Of a stretch of DNA of 64,000 nt, positions 33,379 to 47,870 are shown piece by piece (the first letter of the stretch is position 1; each line of letters opens with the position of its first letter). Source of the DNA: Heterobasidion occidentale (lineage: Eukaryota; Basidiomycota; Agaricomycetes; Russulales; Bondarzewiaceae); assembly GCA_039111635.1 (NCBI GenBank), contig JBCAQO010000012.1, positions 868,001-932,000 on the forward strand. Direction: 5' to 3'. Under the pieces are notes generated by a model. It did not search any database, was not told the origin of the DNA, and was given only the letters and a program-made list of their open reading frames with translations. The position numbers and the translations under genes are program-made.

Positions 33379-36300
33379 ATGCACTTCCGTGGAGGTTTTC
33401 TTATACGACTCTCCTCGCCATCACGGCTCTTGTTCGAACCATGCGTTGACTCTCGCACATTCTCGGTTCTGTCACCGCGAAGGGGACAACCTATCAACAA
33501 TAAAGCCTTTTCAAAAACCTTATTACTCCCAAAGACACCATTTCCTCTTTGGACTGACCCGTCGAAGACTGATGTCGCGTTTCGGAGCAAAACGTGCGAC
33601 GGATTGTATAGGTGGCAGGTCGGACTCGTACTTTGTCATATTGTGAATGCTAGTGTTGATGAGATCTGTTTCTTGAGTTAGAACGAGCATGCGATCGGGC
33701 CATCCTTTGTCCTTCATGACGGACCTCCATATGCCAATGGGAATCTCCACATGGGTACGCGTTTTAGACGTGTAATATAAAACTGCGCGCTAATATCTTA
33801 AAGGGCATGCCTTGAACAAAATATTGAAGGACATAATTAATCGATACCACGTTTCTCTGGGACACCGAGTACAGTGAGCATTGAATAAAACCTATCATGA
33901 GCAACCTCAGAACACTCGTTGGTTGAAGCTATGTGCCAGGATGGGATTGCCACGGGTTACCCATCGAGAATAAGGCACTTCAAGGGCTCAAAGTACGTAC
34001 TTAACAGTGTCTGCGATTAGTGCCCACACTGAACTGGCGATCTGAAGGACATCCATAGTCTTTCACCCCCCGTCATCCGCTCCGCGGCATTAAAGACTGC
34101 GAGAAAGGAGATGGCACGCCAAAAGGAGGAATTCAAGCAACTCGGAATAATGGCGGATTGGAGTGACAAGACAACGTATCGCACGCTTGGTACGTATTCC
34201 CCGTTAATTCCTATAATTAGCTCAAAACATTGATCAGTTGTGAAGACCATGAGTATGAGATGAGACAGTTACGCGTGTTTCAGAAAATGGTTGAGCAAGG
34301 CATGCGTTGGGCCGTTCAAAGTACTGGACTCTACTAACTAGAAACTACCAGGTCTCATCTATCGGCATTACCGCCCGGTCCACTACTCGCCGTCTTCCCG
34401 CTCTGCTCTAGCCGAAGCTGAATTGGTCTACCAGGATGATCATATCTCTCATTCCGTCTACGTGACTTTTACGATCGATCTTCAGTCGGGAAGTATGAGC
34501 TCCACGCTTCGAGGCTTGCTTGCCAAGGAGACGAATGTGCGGTTACTGGTTTGGACCACGACACCATGGACCTTGACTGCAAATATGGTAGCATACCTGT
34601 CTCTATACACTGTAAGATGAACTGATACAATATGCATATAGGGGATTGCTGTGCATACTGATATCGACTATGTCTTAGTACGATCAACGTCAAAAACGGC
34701 AGATGATATCTTCATCGTTGCGGCAGAACGCCTCTCTGCCTTGACTCATGTCACCGGAGAGGTCGAGGTCCTGGCCATTGTGAAAGGTATGCTGATCTAC
34801 GTCGATTTGAAGCCTTCGTTCTGACATATGATTTATAGGTTCTGACCTCGTTGGCACCGCGTATCTACCCCTGTTTACGTCTATCGCCCCGGCTATTCAT
34901 CCTTCACAGCCGTTACGTATCGTTCCTTCCTCGCATGTTACCAAGGAATCCGGCACGGGCCTCGTTCATTGTGCCCCTGCGCACGGAGCTGAAGATTACA
35001 ACGCATTCCGGGCCCTTGGTCTTATCACTTCTTCGTCAAGTATCCTCTGTCATGTTGGCCGGGAGGGCACATTCACCGATGAAGTTGCTCAGGTAGTTGG
35101 GGAGACCGTAGGCAGGTCGTTAGTTGGCCAGGCAGTGCTAAAAGACGGATCCATGGCCATCATCCGACTATTAGAAGAAATTGGAGTTCTTGTTCGACTG
35201 GAGAAAATCAAGCATCGTTATCCGTACGATTGGAAGACCAACGAGCCCATCATTGTAACGTGCGTAGTGTTTCCGATCCTAGCATTTCATGATATGCATT
35301 GCAGGAAATTGATCAGCAAGTTTCAGCGCGACGTCTCAATGGTTTGCAAATTTAGACAACATTAAGGATAACGCGCTTCGGGCTCTCCAAGACGTGTCAT
35401 TCTTCCCACAAGCTTGTAGGCAATCGCACACTCTGTATATTTAGGCTCATCTCATGAGCGCCGACAGCTCGCAACCGCCTGGAATCCTTCATTAAATCCC
35501 GATCCGAATGGTGCATCTCGCGGCAACGTGTTTGGGGCGTCCCCATCACCTCGCTCCATCACATTGCGACTGACCGTGCGGTCCTGGACTCGGAAACGCT
35601 TGACCATATTCTGAATGTTCTCCAGGAGAAGGGTGTTGCGTACTGGTGGAATGGACCTACTGAAGCGTTTGTTCCGCCAAAGCTGCTCGCAGACGGTGAA
35701 AATGCAAACGAGGTGTGGAGGAAGGGGACAGACACCATGGATGTGTGGTTCGACAGTGGTTCATCGTGGTCAATGCTGGAGAAACGGGAAGGAAGACCCC
35801 ACGCAGATGTCTGCTTAGAGGGGTCTGACCAGCATCGTGGGTGGTTTCAAAGCCAACTCTTGACCGCCGTCGGAGTTTCTGGCCTCAACTCGCACGATGC
35901 CAAGGCACCATACGGGACCCTCATAACACATGGGATGGTGCTTGACCAGGAGGGCAAGAAGATGAGCAAGTCATTAGGGAATATCATCAGTCCGATGGTA
36001 GTCATCCGGGGAGGAGAGGTATGATTTACTTTTCGGATCTATGCCTCAATGTTAAGTGTTGGCGCAGGACAAGAAAAATGAACCAGCCTACGGAGCGGAC
36101 GTCCTCCGGATATGGGCGGCAACTGTTGAGTATTGGCGCGATATGTCCATTGGTCCGACAATCTTGGCCCAGGCGGCCGAGTCCCTGCGGAAACTACGCA
36201 ATTCGGCACGTTTCATACTCGGCAACATCGGCACAACAGAGCATCGGCAGGATTTTGTGCGAGTCGAACAGAAAGACCTTGGTTTGGTAGGTTCTTTCAT

Positions 36301-37453
36301 CTGGCTTGGGGGTATAACTCTCATAAGAATTTCAAGGCCGAACGATACGTAATGCACGAGTTGTATATGCTTGAGCGGACGGCATTGGATGGTTACAGTA
36401 CTTATAATTTCCCCAAAAGTGCGTTCGGATGAAGCTTTTCATGAAAATTCGCACATAACGCTGATAATTTCCCAGTCATCACTGCGCTCAATTCCTTTGC
36501 AAACATTACTATGTCCTCTCTCTATTTCGACATCACTAAGGATTGCTTGTACGCCGATAGTGTGACTAGCTTCGATAGGAGGGCTGTGGTCACTGTCCTT
36601 GAGCGGGTGAGCATCAAATATATGCTTCCTGAACAGAGATCATCTAATATCACTTGAAGGTCCTAGATACCATGGTTCATATCATGGCACCTGTGGTGCC
36701 GTATCTTGCCGAGGAGATTCATCACGCTGTGAAGGGTAGCGGCGATAAGTCAGTTGATCAATCTGTGTTTACAAGAAAGTGGAGACCCTTGGTGAGGGAT
36801 AGCGATATCGCTCACATCTTATCATGCCTGTTAATCGTCTCCTGTAGCCCGCGGAATGGGAGGATTCCTCTGCTCGTAGGGACATGGCTGAACTACTCCG
36901 CATCCGCGGTGCCGTGTTGTCGTTGCTGGAAAAAGCACGGGAAGACAAGTATGTTTTATCTCAGCGTGTTCTGCTTCGTTGCTCGTGTCGATCTTTGTTT
37001 CTAGAAAATTAAAAAACTCATTAGAAGCCGAAGTCGATATTCTTGTACCAGATGACACCTCGGAGGATGTGCCGCTCGTCGAACTTTTAAGGCGCGAAGG
37101 TCAGCAGCCTTGACAGTGGGAATTTTCTTCCTTCTCTTATCATGTCCGAGCGTAGAGTCCTTCCTCAAGACCCTCTTCATTGTGTCCGATGCGTCATTGG
37201 CTGACGAGGGGTCGTTGGGTACCTCGTCACCGGAGTGGACGTACTCCGACTCGATACCAATAATGGGTAATGTTTTCTCTTCTTCTCGTCGAGACCAACT
37301 CCCTGACGTTACCCTCTAGGCTCCGAGGCAGAGATAGCAATTCGTATTCGCCCGGCAACCCAAAGCAAGTGCCCTAGATGTTGGACCTATACGCGGCCTG
37401 AGGAGGACATACTCTGCGAGAGATGCTCAAAGGCCGTTCCAACTCCGGTATAA
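33379..37453 (+). CDS. ism1: Isoleucyl-tRNA synthetase, mitochondrial type
   Basis: Nineteen exons sum to 1030 codons (1029 residues). The enzyme charges tRNA-Ile with isoleucine. [13 protein letters not shown] contains the class I HIGH-type motif and KKMSKSLGN the KMSKS loop. Other landmarks are [20 protein letters not shown] of the editing domain, [10 protein letters not shown], and a C-terminal zinc motif CPRCW and CERC as in bacterial IleRS. The N-terminus ([19 protein letters not shown]) is rich in Arg and Ser with few acids, like a mitochondrial presequence. Start 33379 is the first ATG in the frame leading to [13 protein letters not shown]. The intron at 34300-34351 joins EQ to GLIYR best with a GC donor; a GT donor nearby would add two residues. 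The gene is followed 409 bases later by prolyl-tRNA synthetase. The symbol follows the yeast gene. Confidence 0.95.
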
Positions 37454-37679
37454 AGTACCTTACCTCGCAATTCTTATTCGTAGATATTTCCAATGTCATT
37501 TATCACCAGCACAACTCAGCATCCTGGTCTCCATCGCAGAAAAGGCGAAACGCTCACTTGAGCGAGTTGTTGAGCAATCGAGACGCGATGTAAATTTAGT
37601 GGGATTGAGTCGGACAACGTAAAGCACGATAGCCGAAATCTTTCCTGACCGTGACGTCCATCCCACTCTCGAGGGTCGG

Positions 37680-37862
37680 ATGCTGGCTGCTGGCCACGGC
37701 GCACATCGTCTTTGTCTTCTTGCTCGAGCTAGAGTTTTCGGTCATGGGCGACATCTGATAACAGCCAAACACGTCGAGTCACGCCCAATTTTTGCACGCC
37801 TGCGGTTGCCACCCTCATTCACCATTCGACTTGCTTCTTGTTCCTCTACATCCCCAATCCCG
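37680..37862 (+). other. In-frame N-terminal extension upstream of ProRS
   Basis: An ATG at 37680 is in frame with the ProRS start at 37863 and no stop lies between. The 61 encoded residues contain eight Arg, one Lys, one Glu and no Asp, plus Leu, Ala, His and Ser, which is presequence-like. It could allow a mitochondrial form by alternative initiation, or simply be untranslated leader. Confidence 0.35.
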
Positions 37863-40410
<2,548 letters not shown>

Positions 40411-40726
40411 ATAGGGTACTAATTCAAGATGTTGTATCACCGTTTTCTGGTCACTGGTAGTAGAAGAAAAATGTACAGAGTAGGGTAAAACGTAGACTGC
40501 CCTTTTTGAGCCGCTCGCGATGGGGGAGCGGAAACAGCTCGAGACGAGAGCTACCAGTCACGTGTTCGTGTATAGTATCGCGACGCGAGCCTCGCGCCGC
40601 CTCTTTAAGGTCACCGCCAGTTATCTTGAAGCATCGCCCCATCCGCCCCACCCTGCATCCCTCAGATCTTAATCTAAGTCTCCTTGTTATATTTGTCTTT
40701 CTATTTGTTGTTCTTCAGGATTCGGG
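40411..40726. other. Spacer between ProRS and RdRP
   Basis: A 316-base intergenic stretch. A pyrimidine-rich tract ending in cag at about 40718 just before the RdRP ATG could be the 3' end of an intron in the 5' leader. Confidence 0.4.
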
Positions 40727-43700
40727 ATGGATTCGACATCCGAGCACGGGGACACAGCACTTGAGCCCGAGGACCCAGTGGAGGATCCCGTCCTTTCTGG
40801 ATGCACATGTCCTGCGTCCCCTGCATCACAGCCTACAACGGATTACTCCGTCTTTGATATCTCCTTGGTTGAATCGTTCGATACTGGCACACCGCCCCTC
40901 ACAAGATCCTCAGGAAGCCATGAATCTGTGAAGAGGAGCCTTGACGCTCTGGAGGATAGCACCTCAATCTCGCGCTCAGATTCGTTTAATCTCCCCAGTG
41001 CCAAGCGGCCGCGAATAATACCAAGCTCTGAGTTGCTTCGTGGACTGGAGGGTAGAATAGAGGGTGATGAATCTAGCTCAGCGTCGAAAGGCAGAATTGC
41101 AGATGAGGACCCATATATCATTGTGAGTACTATTCTTGTTTTGAGCGAGTTTATTGGACATACTTTATAGGCATATGACAAAAATATATCGAAATGCATG
41201 AAAAGTCGTGGCTTGGCAATCGGCACCCAATGGGAGATCGCACGACTTGTCTCTCAAGGTACGATCAACTGGGATATCGACCTCGAGAAGCTGGACAAGT
41301 TGCGAGGGTCAAACGCGGAGGCAGCACCGAAAGTGAAGGACATTCTGAGGTCTTGTAACTCAATCCGATCGGCCACATACAATGATGCCTATGCAAAAGA
41401 AGCGGCAGCAAAGGTGCGTTTACTGTCAGCGCGACTGAATTTGACGATGCACATTTCATTTGATTGAAATTGGTCCTCAGTCGCCTTGGGAAGAACTGGA
41501 TCGAGAGGACGAAGCATTCCGAAAAACACTCTATCATGTCTTGGTATCACCGCAGGCGATTGGTATGGAGGGCAGGTGCAATTTCCGGCAAAGCTGATTT
41601 GGACTGAGTCGAGGTTCAAGATTGTCCTCGAACAGCCTGCGCTTGGTTCCTCTTCACGATTCACCCGTCGTTTTGGGTCTGACTGGCTAATCCGCGTCCG
41701 GATACACAAGGACCTCAACCTGGCCAGCAAGATCGAACGACTACAGATGTTTCTGATCCGGCCTTTCATAGTCAACGGGCAAGTGTACCGGTTTTTCTAT
41801 GCCAACAAGGAGCGCAACTTGTTTCTCATGGCCACAAACGAGGGATGCACCGATGGGGTCATCATGACCTACCCTAAAACAAGCCGCCGCATGAGCCTAC
41901 TGGATTTTTTCGAATGGCATAACTCAATGCATACGAACTTCACACAGGTACGACTTTTCGTCTCGCCGGCGAACTTGTGCTCTTGACGTTAAAAACTTGT
42001 AGACTGTGGCAAAATGGGCAGCACGGATGGCACTGGGGTTGTCCAACTCGGTCCCAGGCGTCCTCCTGAACGAAAATGAGATTCTAGATGAACCTGAAAT
42101 CAGTAAGTCAATCCTACCGATCATATTTCCCTCCACTTTGTGCTGATTTTTCAAGTCTCGCCTGAGTTTAAGGGAAGCGGAAAGGTACCTAGCGAAATGG
42201 AGATGACCGACGGCTGTGGGTTCATCAACACTAGTGGGTTGATGGCACTGTACAAAAGGGGATTTTGGGCAGGGATGCCTACTGCTGTCCAATGCCGCAT
42301 TGCGGGGGCAAAGGTATGTGTCATTGTGTCGAAAGCTGCACTGCGGAGTGGTTTGATGATTGTTTTCCGGTCAGGGCCTTCTGCTAAGACATCCTAGTGA
42401 TGTGGAGAACGGTCGAGAGCATCCCACTGTCTGGGTTAGGCCCTCTCAAACTAAAATCAAATATACTCCACACTCCCTTGTCGATCCTGCGAAGCGCATC
42501 GTTGATGTCTTGCGAGCGTCACACATGACCACTCATGTACGTCTGGCCAACGAGACGATAATCAATCTGGCAGAAAACGGAGTACAATTTACTCACTTCA
42601 AACTTCTTTTACGTGCGTCACTCACCGACGTCGTCGACAAGCTGTTGGACTGGGATGGTGAGAACGGCATGGCTGAGCTATGGAATGCCGTCGCAAAGGC
42701 AGGTGGCGTCATTCCTGCACGAGCAGCGCGGCAGATGTCAGGTACGGCGCGAGTCCGTGGTCTGCGTAGTCACGACGTGGAGTCAGACGATAGCGATGAT
42801 GAGGGCGAGGCAGTTGTGTCCTCTCAGCCACAGTCGGCTGCGTGGTGGGCAGATACTGTTAGCGGCTGTCCTTCATCTCTCGAAGAGACAGTTTTGGTTT
42901 TTCTCGATTCAGGTTTCTTGCCGAGTGAGAACCCCATCCTGGCGAAGAAACTTCACGAGGTTATCAAGAAGTCAATTAACTCGTACTGCTCTAAATGCAG
43001 GATAATAATACCTATGGCGTGCTCTGCGTTCATTGTCCCAGGTGCGTGATGTTTTGATATTTGTCGCTATTCTTTCTGAATTCTTGACAGATCCCTGTGG
43101 CATCCTAGAGGAGGGCGAGATTCATGTTAAGAGTTCGTCTCGGGACCTGATCAGACCAGATGGTATGACAAGTGACAGAGTGCTTGGAGATGTTCTAGTC
43201 AGTGACTTTTTCAGAGGATGAGATTGTTGATCGTAATACTTGCTAGGTGACAAGAAACCCGTGCAAACTTCCTACTGATGTTCAGAAGGTATATTATCTT
43301 CTTGTCAATCAGAACCAAACTCACGATATCATCAAACTGCCAAGGTAAAAGCCGTCTTCAAAGCCGAACTCGATCATTACGTCGATGTCATCATCTTCTC
43401 GACCAAGGGTGCTCGACATCTGGCAAGTATGCTCGGGACAGGTAAGTGGCAGATAACCGAAATGTGTTGATTCACCAGATTTTGAGCGACATCTGTTGTA
43501 GGGGACTATGATGGCGACAAAGTGCAATGTATCTGGCAGCCGGAAATTGTCGATAACTTTCAAAACGCCGCTGCCGACTTCGCCAACCCTCCTACGGATC
43601 TCGAAAATTCCTTCCTGAAGGAGAATGAGAGCGTTGCAGCCTTTTTGGAACGCGTGCCAGAATCAGGGCGGTGTCCAAACGCACGCATGAACGCCAACGG

Positions 43701-44886
43701 GTCCTGATGGGGCCATTGCGCGACCTCTCTGTTGTGGGGATCTACTCCTCTCTTCATGACAACTCCATCTATCAATTTGGTTATGGTCACCCAGACACTA
43801 TTCGTCTGGCTTGGATGTAAGAGGTTCTCCGCTCTTCTCTTAACAGAGAGGTGTTGACCATGAGCATCCAGGTTCTGCACCGTGTTAGATGGCTCCAAAA
43901 CGGGGATGACCGTCAGCGCGGAAGTCCTCAAGAACGACAAGAAAAAGTTCGGCTCCAACCGAGAACCCGCTTGGAAACGCCACCGGCTGTTAGGGAAAAA
44001 GAGCAAAAACAAAAAGGGCAAAGGGAAGGATCAATATTTGGAAGAGCGAGACTTGGTCCATCGCTGCGAAGCACTGAAGTCCACGAAATTCATTATGGAT
44101 GAGCTTACGAGCGACGCAAACAAAGTCCGTGATGAAAAGCTTGCCTTTGTGGAGCAATACTTCGACAACCTATCTGCACACATGCCTTTGAAGGACGATG
44201 ACCTCGAGAGACCGTGGCGGATGGCTCAAAAACGCTTGGAGGGGTTGCGGAATATGATGGAAGACGACCTAGGCCATCGACTTCTGCAAGTGGTCATCCG
44301 TGTTATTACAAGCCTCGAATTCGAGGCAGAACGGGCGGCGACGCTAGGCAATCTCATCCATGAAGATGTAAAGCGAGCACGGACGACTGAAACCTGCCTT
44401 GACCGAGACATCCGCGAGAGCGTGCGACTTGCGGGGATAGAGATGGGGGCTGCGACGCTGGAAAACCTCGTGGACCGGATCCTGGAACAACCGATGGAGG
44501 TGCCAGGTGCGGCGATGGAGGCGGAACTTGTGGAGAGAATCCAACGGCCTGTTGAAAAATTGTTTGAGGAGTTTAGAAAAGAGCAAAAGGACGAGCGATT
44601 TACGGGTCTCGCAATTACGACACGCCAAGACTTTCTGCGCAAATACTCACTCAAGTTCGTAGGCAACGCGAACAAGCCCACGACTCAGCTGCTATTCTTC
44701 AGCGATAACGACGTGAGGCTCGTGCGTGCATCGTATGCATACGTCCATTGCCCGAAGTCTAGCCGCTTCCCTTGGAACGTCGCAATGCGGGACTTGGGTG
44801 AGATCAAAGCGAAGGCGAAGAAAGATTACAAGGTCTGTACAGGCCCATTCTACGATCGATTCAGCATTCGTTCCAGCCGGCATTGA
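40727..44886 (+). CDS. Cellular RNA-dependent RNA polymerase (QDE-1 type), two apparent frameshifts
   Basis: Eleven exons: 40727-41122, 41171-41413, 41481-41947, 42003-42102, 42156-42313, 42375-43041, 43091-43197, 43247-43288, 43345-43441, 43502-43816, 43872-44886. With one base restored at each of two sites they make 1203 codons. The enzyme makes double-stranded RNA for RNA silencing. The catalytic loop GDYDGDKVQ lies near residue 762; upstream blocks include WYGGQVQFPAKL, DGCGFI, RPSQTKIKY and AFIVPDPCGIL. The C-terminal block has GYGHPDTIRLAWMFCTVLD and SKTG. The N-terminal 130 residues are Ser/Asp-rich and probably disordered. Frame is lost at the A run 41522-41526 and again at ggg 43666-43668; each needs one added base. 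All other junctions, the active site and the C-terminus are intact, so I expect a functional gene with assembly errors, but a recent pseudogene cannot be excluded. Confidence 0.92.
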
Positions 44887-45269
44887 GTGGGACGTTAGAG
44901 TGGTCCTCAGCTTACGCGGAATCTTCGGTTTACTCTGTCGTATATTGTTTTGATATCTGCTGTTCTTGTGTTGGGTTTGATGCCCTTCTTGATTGGAATT
45001 GTATCGTGTCGTGTAGCTGGGCCTTTGGTTTTGATTTGCTAGTGCATTGTATCATACGTGTCAGACGCTAGTTGCGTCTGCCTCTTTGTTATCCTGTCGT
45101 TGTATTTGTGTATATAGTTTGCTATGTTGTATTCGTGTGCATTCTCTGTCTTGACCTTCTTGAACTATCAATCGCTGTCTTGGCCTATTTATGATACTCA
45201 CCCCAGCACTGTAGATAAAAGAAACTGTGTATTCATAGTCCCTTAGACGCACTATAGACAATTATTCGA
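44887..45269. other. Convergent spacer
   Basis: A 3'-to-3' spacer between the RdRP and the aldo/keto reductase. It is T- and G-rich on the plus strand (many ttgt/tgtt words), in keeping with 3' untranslated sequence. No gene is seen. Confidence 0.5.
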
Positions 45270-46609
45270 TCACGCGTGGTTCACGGGATTCCAGCTGATG
45301 GCACCAGCAGAGCCGCGGTCGAGCGCATCGAGACGAGCCATGTCTTTCTTGTCTAGAACGAAATCGTAAAGCGATATGTTCGAGCGGATGCGTGCCGCCG
45401 TCGCTGACTTGGGAAGAGGGACATAGCTGCCGCCGTCGACGTCAGGAGTCAGAGTCAGAGCAAGAGAATTTCGTGTCCATAGAGCTTACCCGCTCTGTAG
45501 CGACCAGCGAAGGAGGATGTGTGCTGGATCACGCCCATGCTAAGATCCCAGAGCACATACAGCAGTGATCAAAATTTATGTCGGTCCGTCCCATTTTCAT
45601 CACTTGCCTTATTAGCGATGTCGACCAACACTGGGTCGTTCATACGTCCACGAAGTAGTGGGCAGTATGCTTGCACGACTATGTTGTGCTCGCGACACCA
45701 CGCCACAATAGGTTTCTGTTGGCAAAACGGATGCAGCTGAAGGAAGGTGAGCTGACGTATTGCTGTAGCTGAAAAGAAAGTGTCCAGAATGATTGAATGC
45801 AGGCCACGCACCTCGATTTGGTTTACGGTGGGCAACTCGAGTCCGGCGGTCTTGATCTCCTCCAGATGCTTAAGACCACTGAAAAGCGCAGTCGTTGAGA
45901 TCAGGGACGATTGCGATAGTGAATCCCACGGACTAGTTTGATACGCCAACATTTTTTATTTTCCCCTCGTCGCGCGCCTCGAGCAAAGCTCGGTATGTCG
46001 CGAGGCGCCGTTCAGTGCCAGACATAGGATCATGTATGAGGAAAAGGTCGATATAATCTGAATTGGGTGACCACGGTATGCACAGTCCGAGTCAGAATAT
46101 GATAGTACATGTATGGTGGGGCTTACCGAATCCGAGCATTTCAAGTGACATATCGACGCCACGAAGGGTACTCTCATACCCATGTGTCTTGTTGATGCAC
46201 TTGGTAGCTAAGATGCAAATCCATGCAGATCGATAAAATCGGTCGTCATGGTGTGATGAATGGAAAGGGGCTCACTGACGAACACATCGCTGCGAGGGAC
46301 ACTCGACTGGCGCACGGCTTCACCGACGTGCGCCTCATTTCGATACGCCTGAGCGCTATCAATGTGGCTGATTGCAAGTCAGAGATGCATCTCTTAGTCA
46401 AAGACGCACCATCCGACCAACGTACCGATAGCCCGCAGCTAACGCTTCGAGGACCGATGCCGTCGTATTATAGTTCTGGTATACGCCAAAACCAAGCAAG
46501 GGCATCGAGTGGCCTGGTAGCAGGTCTGAGTAAGATGGCCACCATAGTGCATGGATGGTTGGCTACCAGAAGAGAGTCGGACGACAGAGGAAATCGACAA
46601 GACAGACAT
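45270..46609 (-). CDS. Aldo/keto reductase
   Basis: Nine exons (46609-46567, 46513-46426, 46367-46276, 46207-46127, 46057-45934, 45878-45812, 45736-45608, 45539-45490, 45426-45270) give 277 codons (276 residues), the normal size for a short fungal AKR. These NADPH-dependent enzymes reduce carbonyls. The N-terminus has SSGHSMPLLGFGVYQ. The catalytic tetrad is visible: Asp and Tyr in HIDSAQAY, Lys in VTTKC, His in LIHDP. GVSNYGLKHLEEI, NQIELHPFCQQ and VPLPKSATAARI (cofactor binding) follow in the family order. The intron 45607-45540 has a GC donor (AAG|GCAAGT) and a normal acceptor. The gene is divergent from the DJ-1 gene with 368 bases between starts. The substrate is not evident. Confidence 0.95.
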
Positions 46610-46863
46610 CACGATTGTGGCCTCAGCTTCAGCAGCAAATGACTCCGCCTGATTTTTTTCAGAGCCTCGGAGCCGCTCAGCTCGAACGTGACGTCGCTCA
46701 GTCTATATCTTAACAAGTTTTCTGAAATGAGATATTGGGCACTTCTAATCAGTATCACGCCTTCAAAAAAGAGCGTATATCAGAGGGGACACACATACGT
46801 TCCAGTTCAATGGGCCACTAAAAGTTTACGAGAGTTGGAAGTTCGAGGTTGAACAGGCTAATG

Positions 46864-46880
46864 TTACGTGACTTACGTCA
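46864..46880. promoter_or_regulatory. Tandem bZIP (ATF/CREB or Yap)-like sites
   Basis: The plus strand reads ttacgtga then c then ..ttacgtca. TTACGTCA read on the minus strand is TGACGTAA and includes the ATGACGT word bound by Atf1-type factors in fission yeast. A further gtaacg follows at 46885-46890. The sites lie about 100-110 bases before the DJ-1 ATG and about 260 before the reductase ATG. Function is inferred from sequence only. Confidence 0.4.
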
Positions 46881-46977
46881 TTGTGTAACGTGCCCTAACC
46901 CTATTTCCACATTCCTCGAAGCACACTAGAGTCGCACCAGAATTTCTTCTCAAATCATCCTGAACTTGATCTTCATC

Positions 46978-47870
46978 ATGGTCTCAGCGCTCATTTTACT
47001 GGCAGACGGCACGGAAGAGATGGAGTTGTCCGTAACATCTTTCAGGAATCCCTTGACTATAAGAGTGATTTGCTCCAACTTGCAGCACTATCATCTACGA
47101 CACTCTCGTCCGCGCTGGCATCATCTGTACCTCCGCTTTCGTCCCTTCCGACGCGAGCGTAGCAGATACGGATGCGCGCATCAGCCCTCTGTTTGCGAAG
47201 GGCTCCAGGGGTATTCGAATTCAGCCAGACACTTATTTCTCTCCGCAGGCTCTGCCAGTCGTGCGTGTTACAAGTTTGTGAAAATCCAATACAAAGAGTG
47301 TATCTTTTATGCGGCAGGAGAAGTTTGGCGCGATCATTATCCCAGGTGGGGCGCAGGGTGCGAGAACGATGGCTGAGTCGTCCGATGTGCAGCGCCTTGT
47401 ACGTGAATTCTATGAACAGAAGAAGATTGTAGGTATGATCTGTGCAGGCAAGTAGCGTTGTCTCGAAATCAGCATTTTTCATTCTGATCACTCCATCATG
47501 AAGGAAGCATGGCGGCGCTCACGTCGAAGCTTCCAAAGCAGCCATTGACCTCTCATCCGTCTGTGAAGTCAAAGCTTGAGACAGGTACGTTCTTGACGTT
47601 TGCCTTGAGATATATCAGCGAGACAACCACTGTGCACGTCTCAGAGTATGATTACCGTGAGGATCCTGTAGTCGTTTCGGGTAACCTCATCACTAGTCGT
47701 GGCCCAGGTGCGTTTTTCTCTCTCCACTATCAATTTTATGGCAATCAACAACGGGCTTGGACAGGCACTGCATTTCCCTTTGCTCTCACTCTCGTCGAGC
47801 ACCTCTGTGGCGCCACTAAGCGCGAAGAAGTCCAAGGCCAATGGTGTTCCCGCCCGGGACGCCTTGGTGA
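46978..47870 (+). CDS. DJ-1/PARK7-family protein, one apparent frameshift near the end
   Basis: Six exons: 46978-47027, 47086-47257, 47318-47447, 47504-47584, 47645-47707, 47765-47870. With one base restored they give about 200 residues. DJ-1 proteins protect against oxidative and carbonyl stress; some have glyoxalase or chaperone activity. SALILLADGTEEMEFTII holds the conserved Glu, and VGMICAGSMAAL holds the nucleophilic Cys. SGNLITSRGPGTAFPFAL and VEHLCG complete the fold. The intron after ICAG (47448-47503) starts with GCAAGT; using any nearby GT instead would delete the catalytic Cys. The last residues come into register (GPMVFPPGTPW) only if one base is added near 47838-47839. The stop at 47868 could be bypassed by an intron to an exon ending near 48045, adding about 24 residues. 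Divergent from the aldo/keto reductase. Confidence 0.9.
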
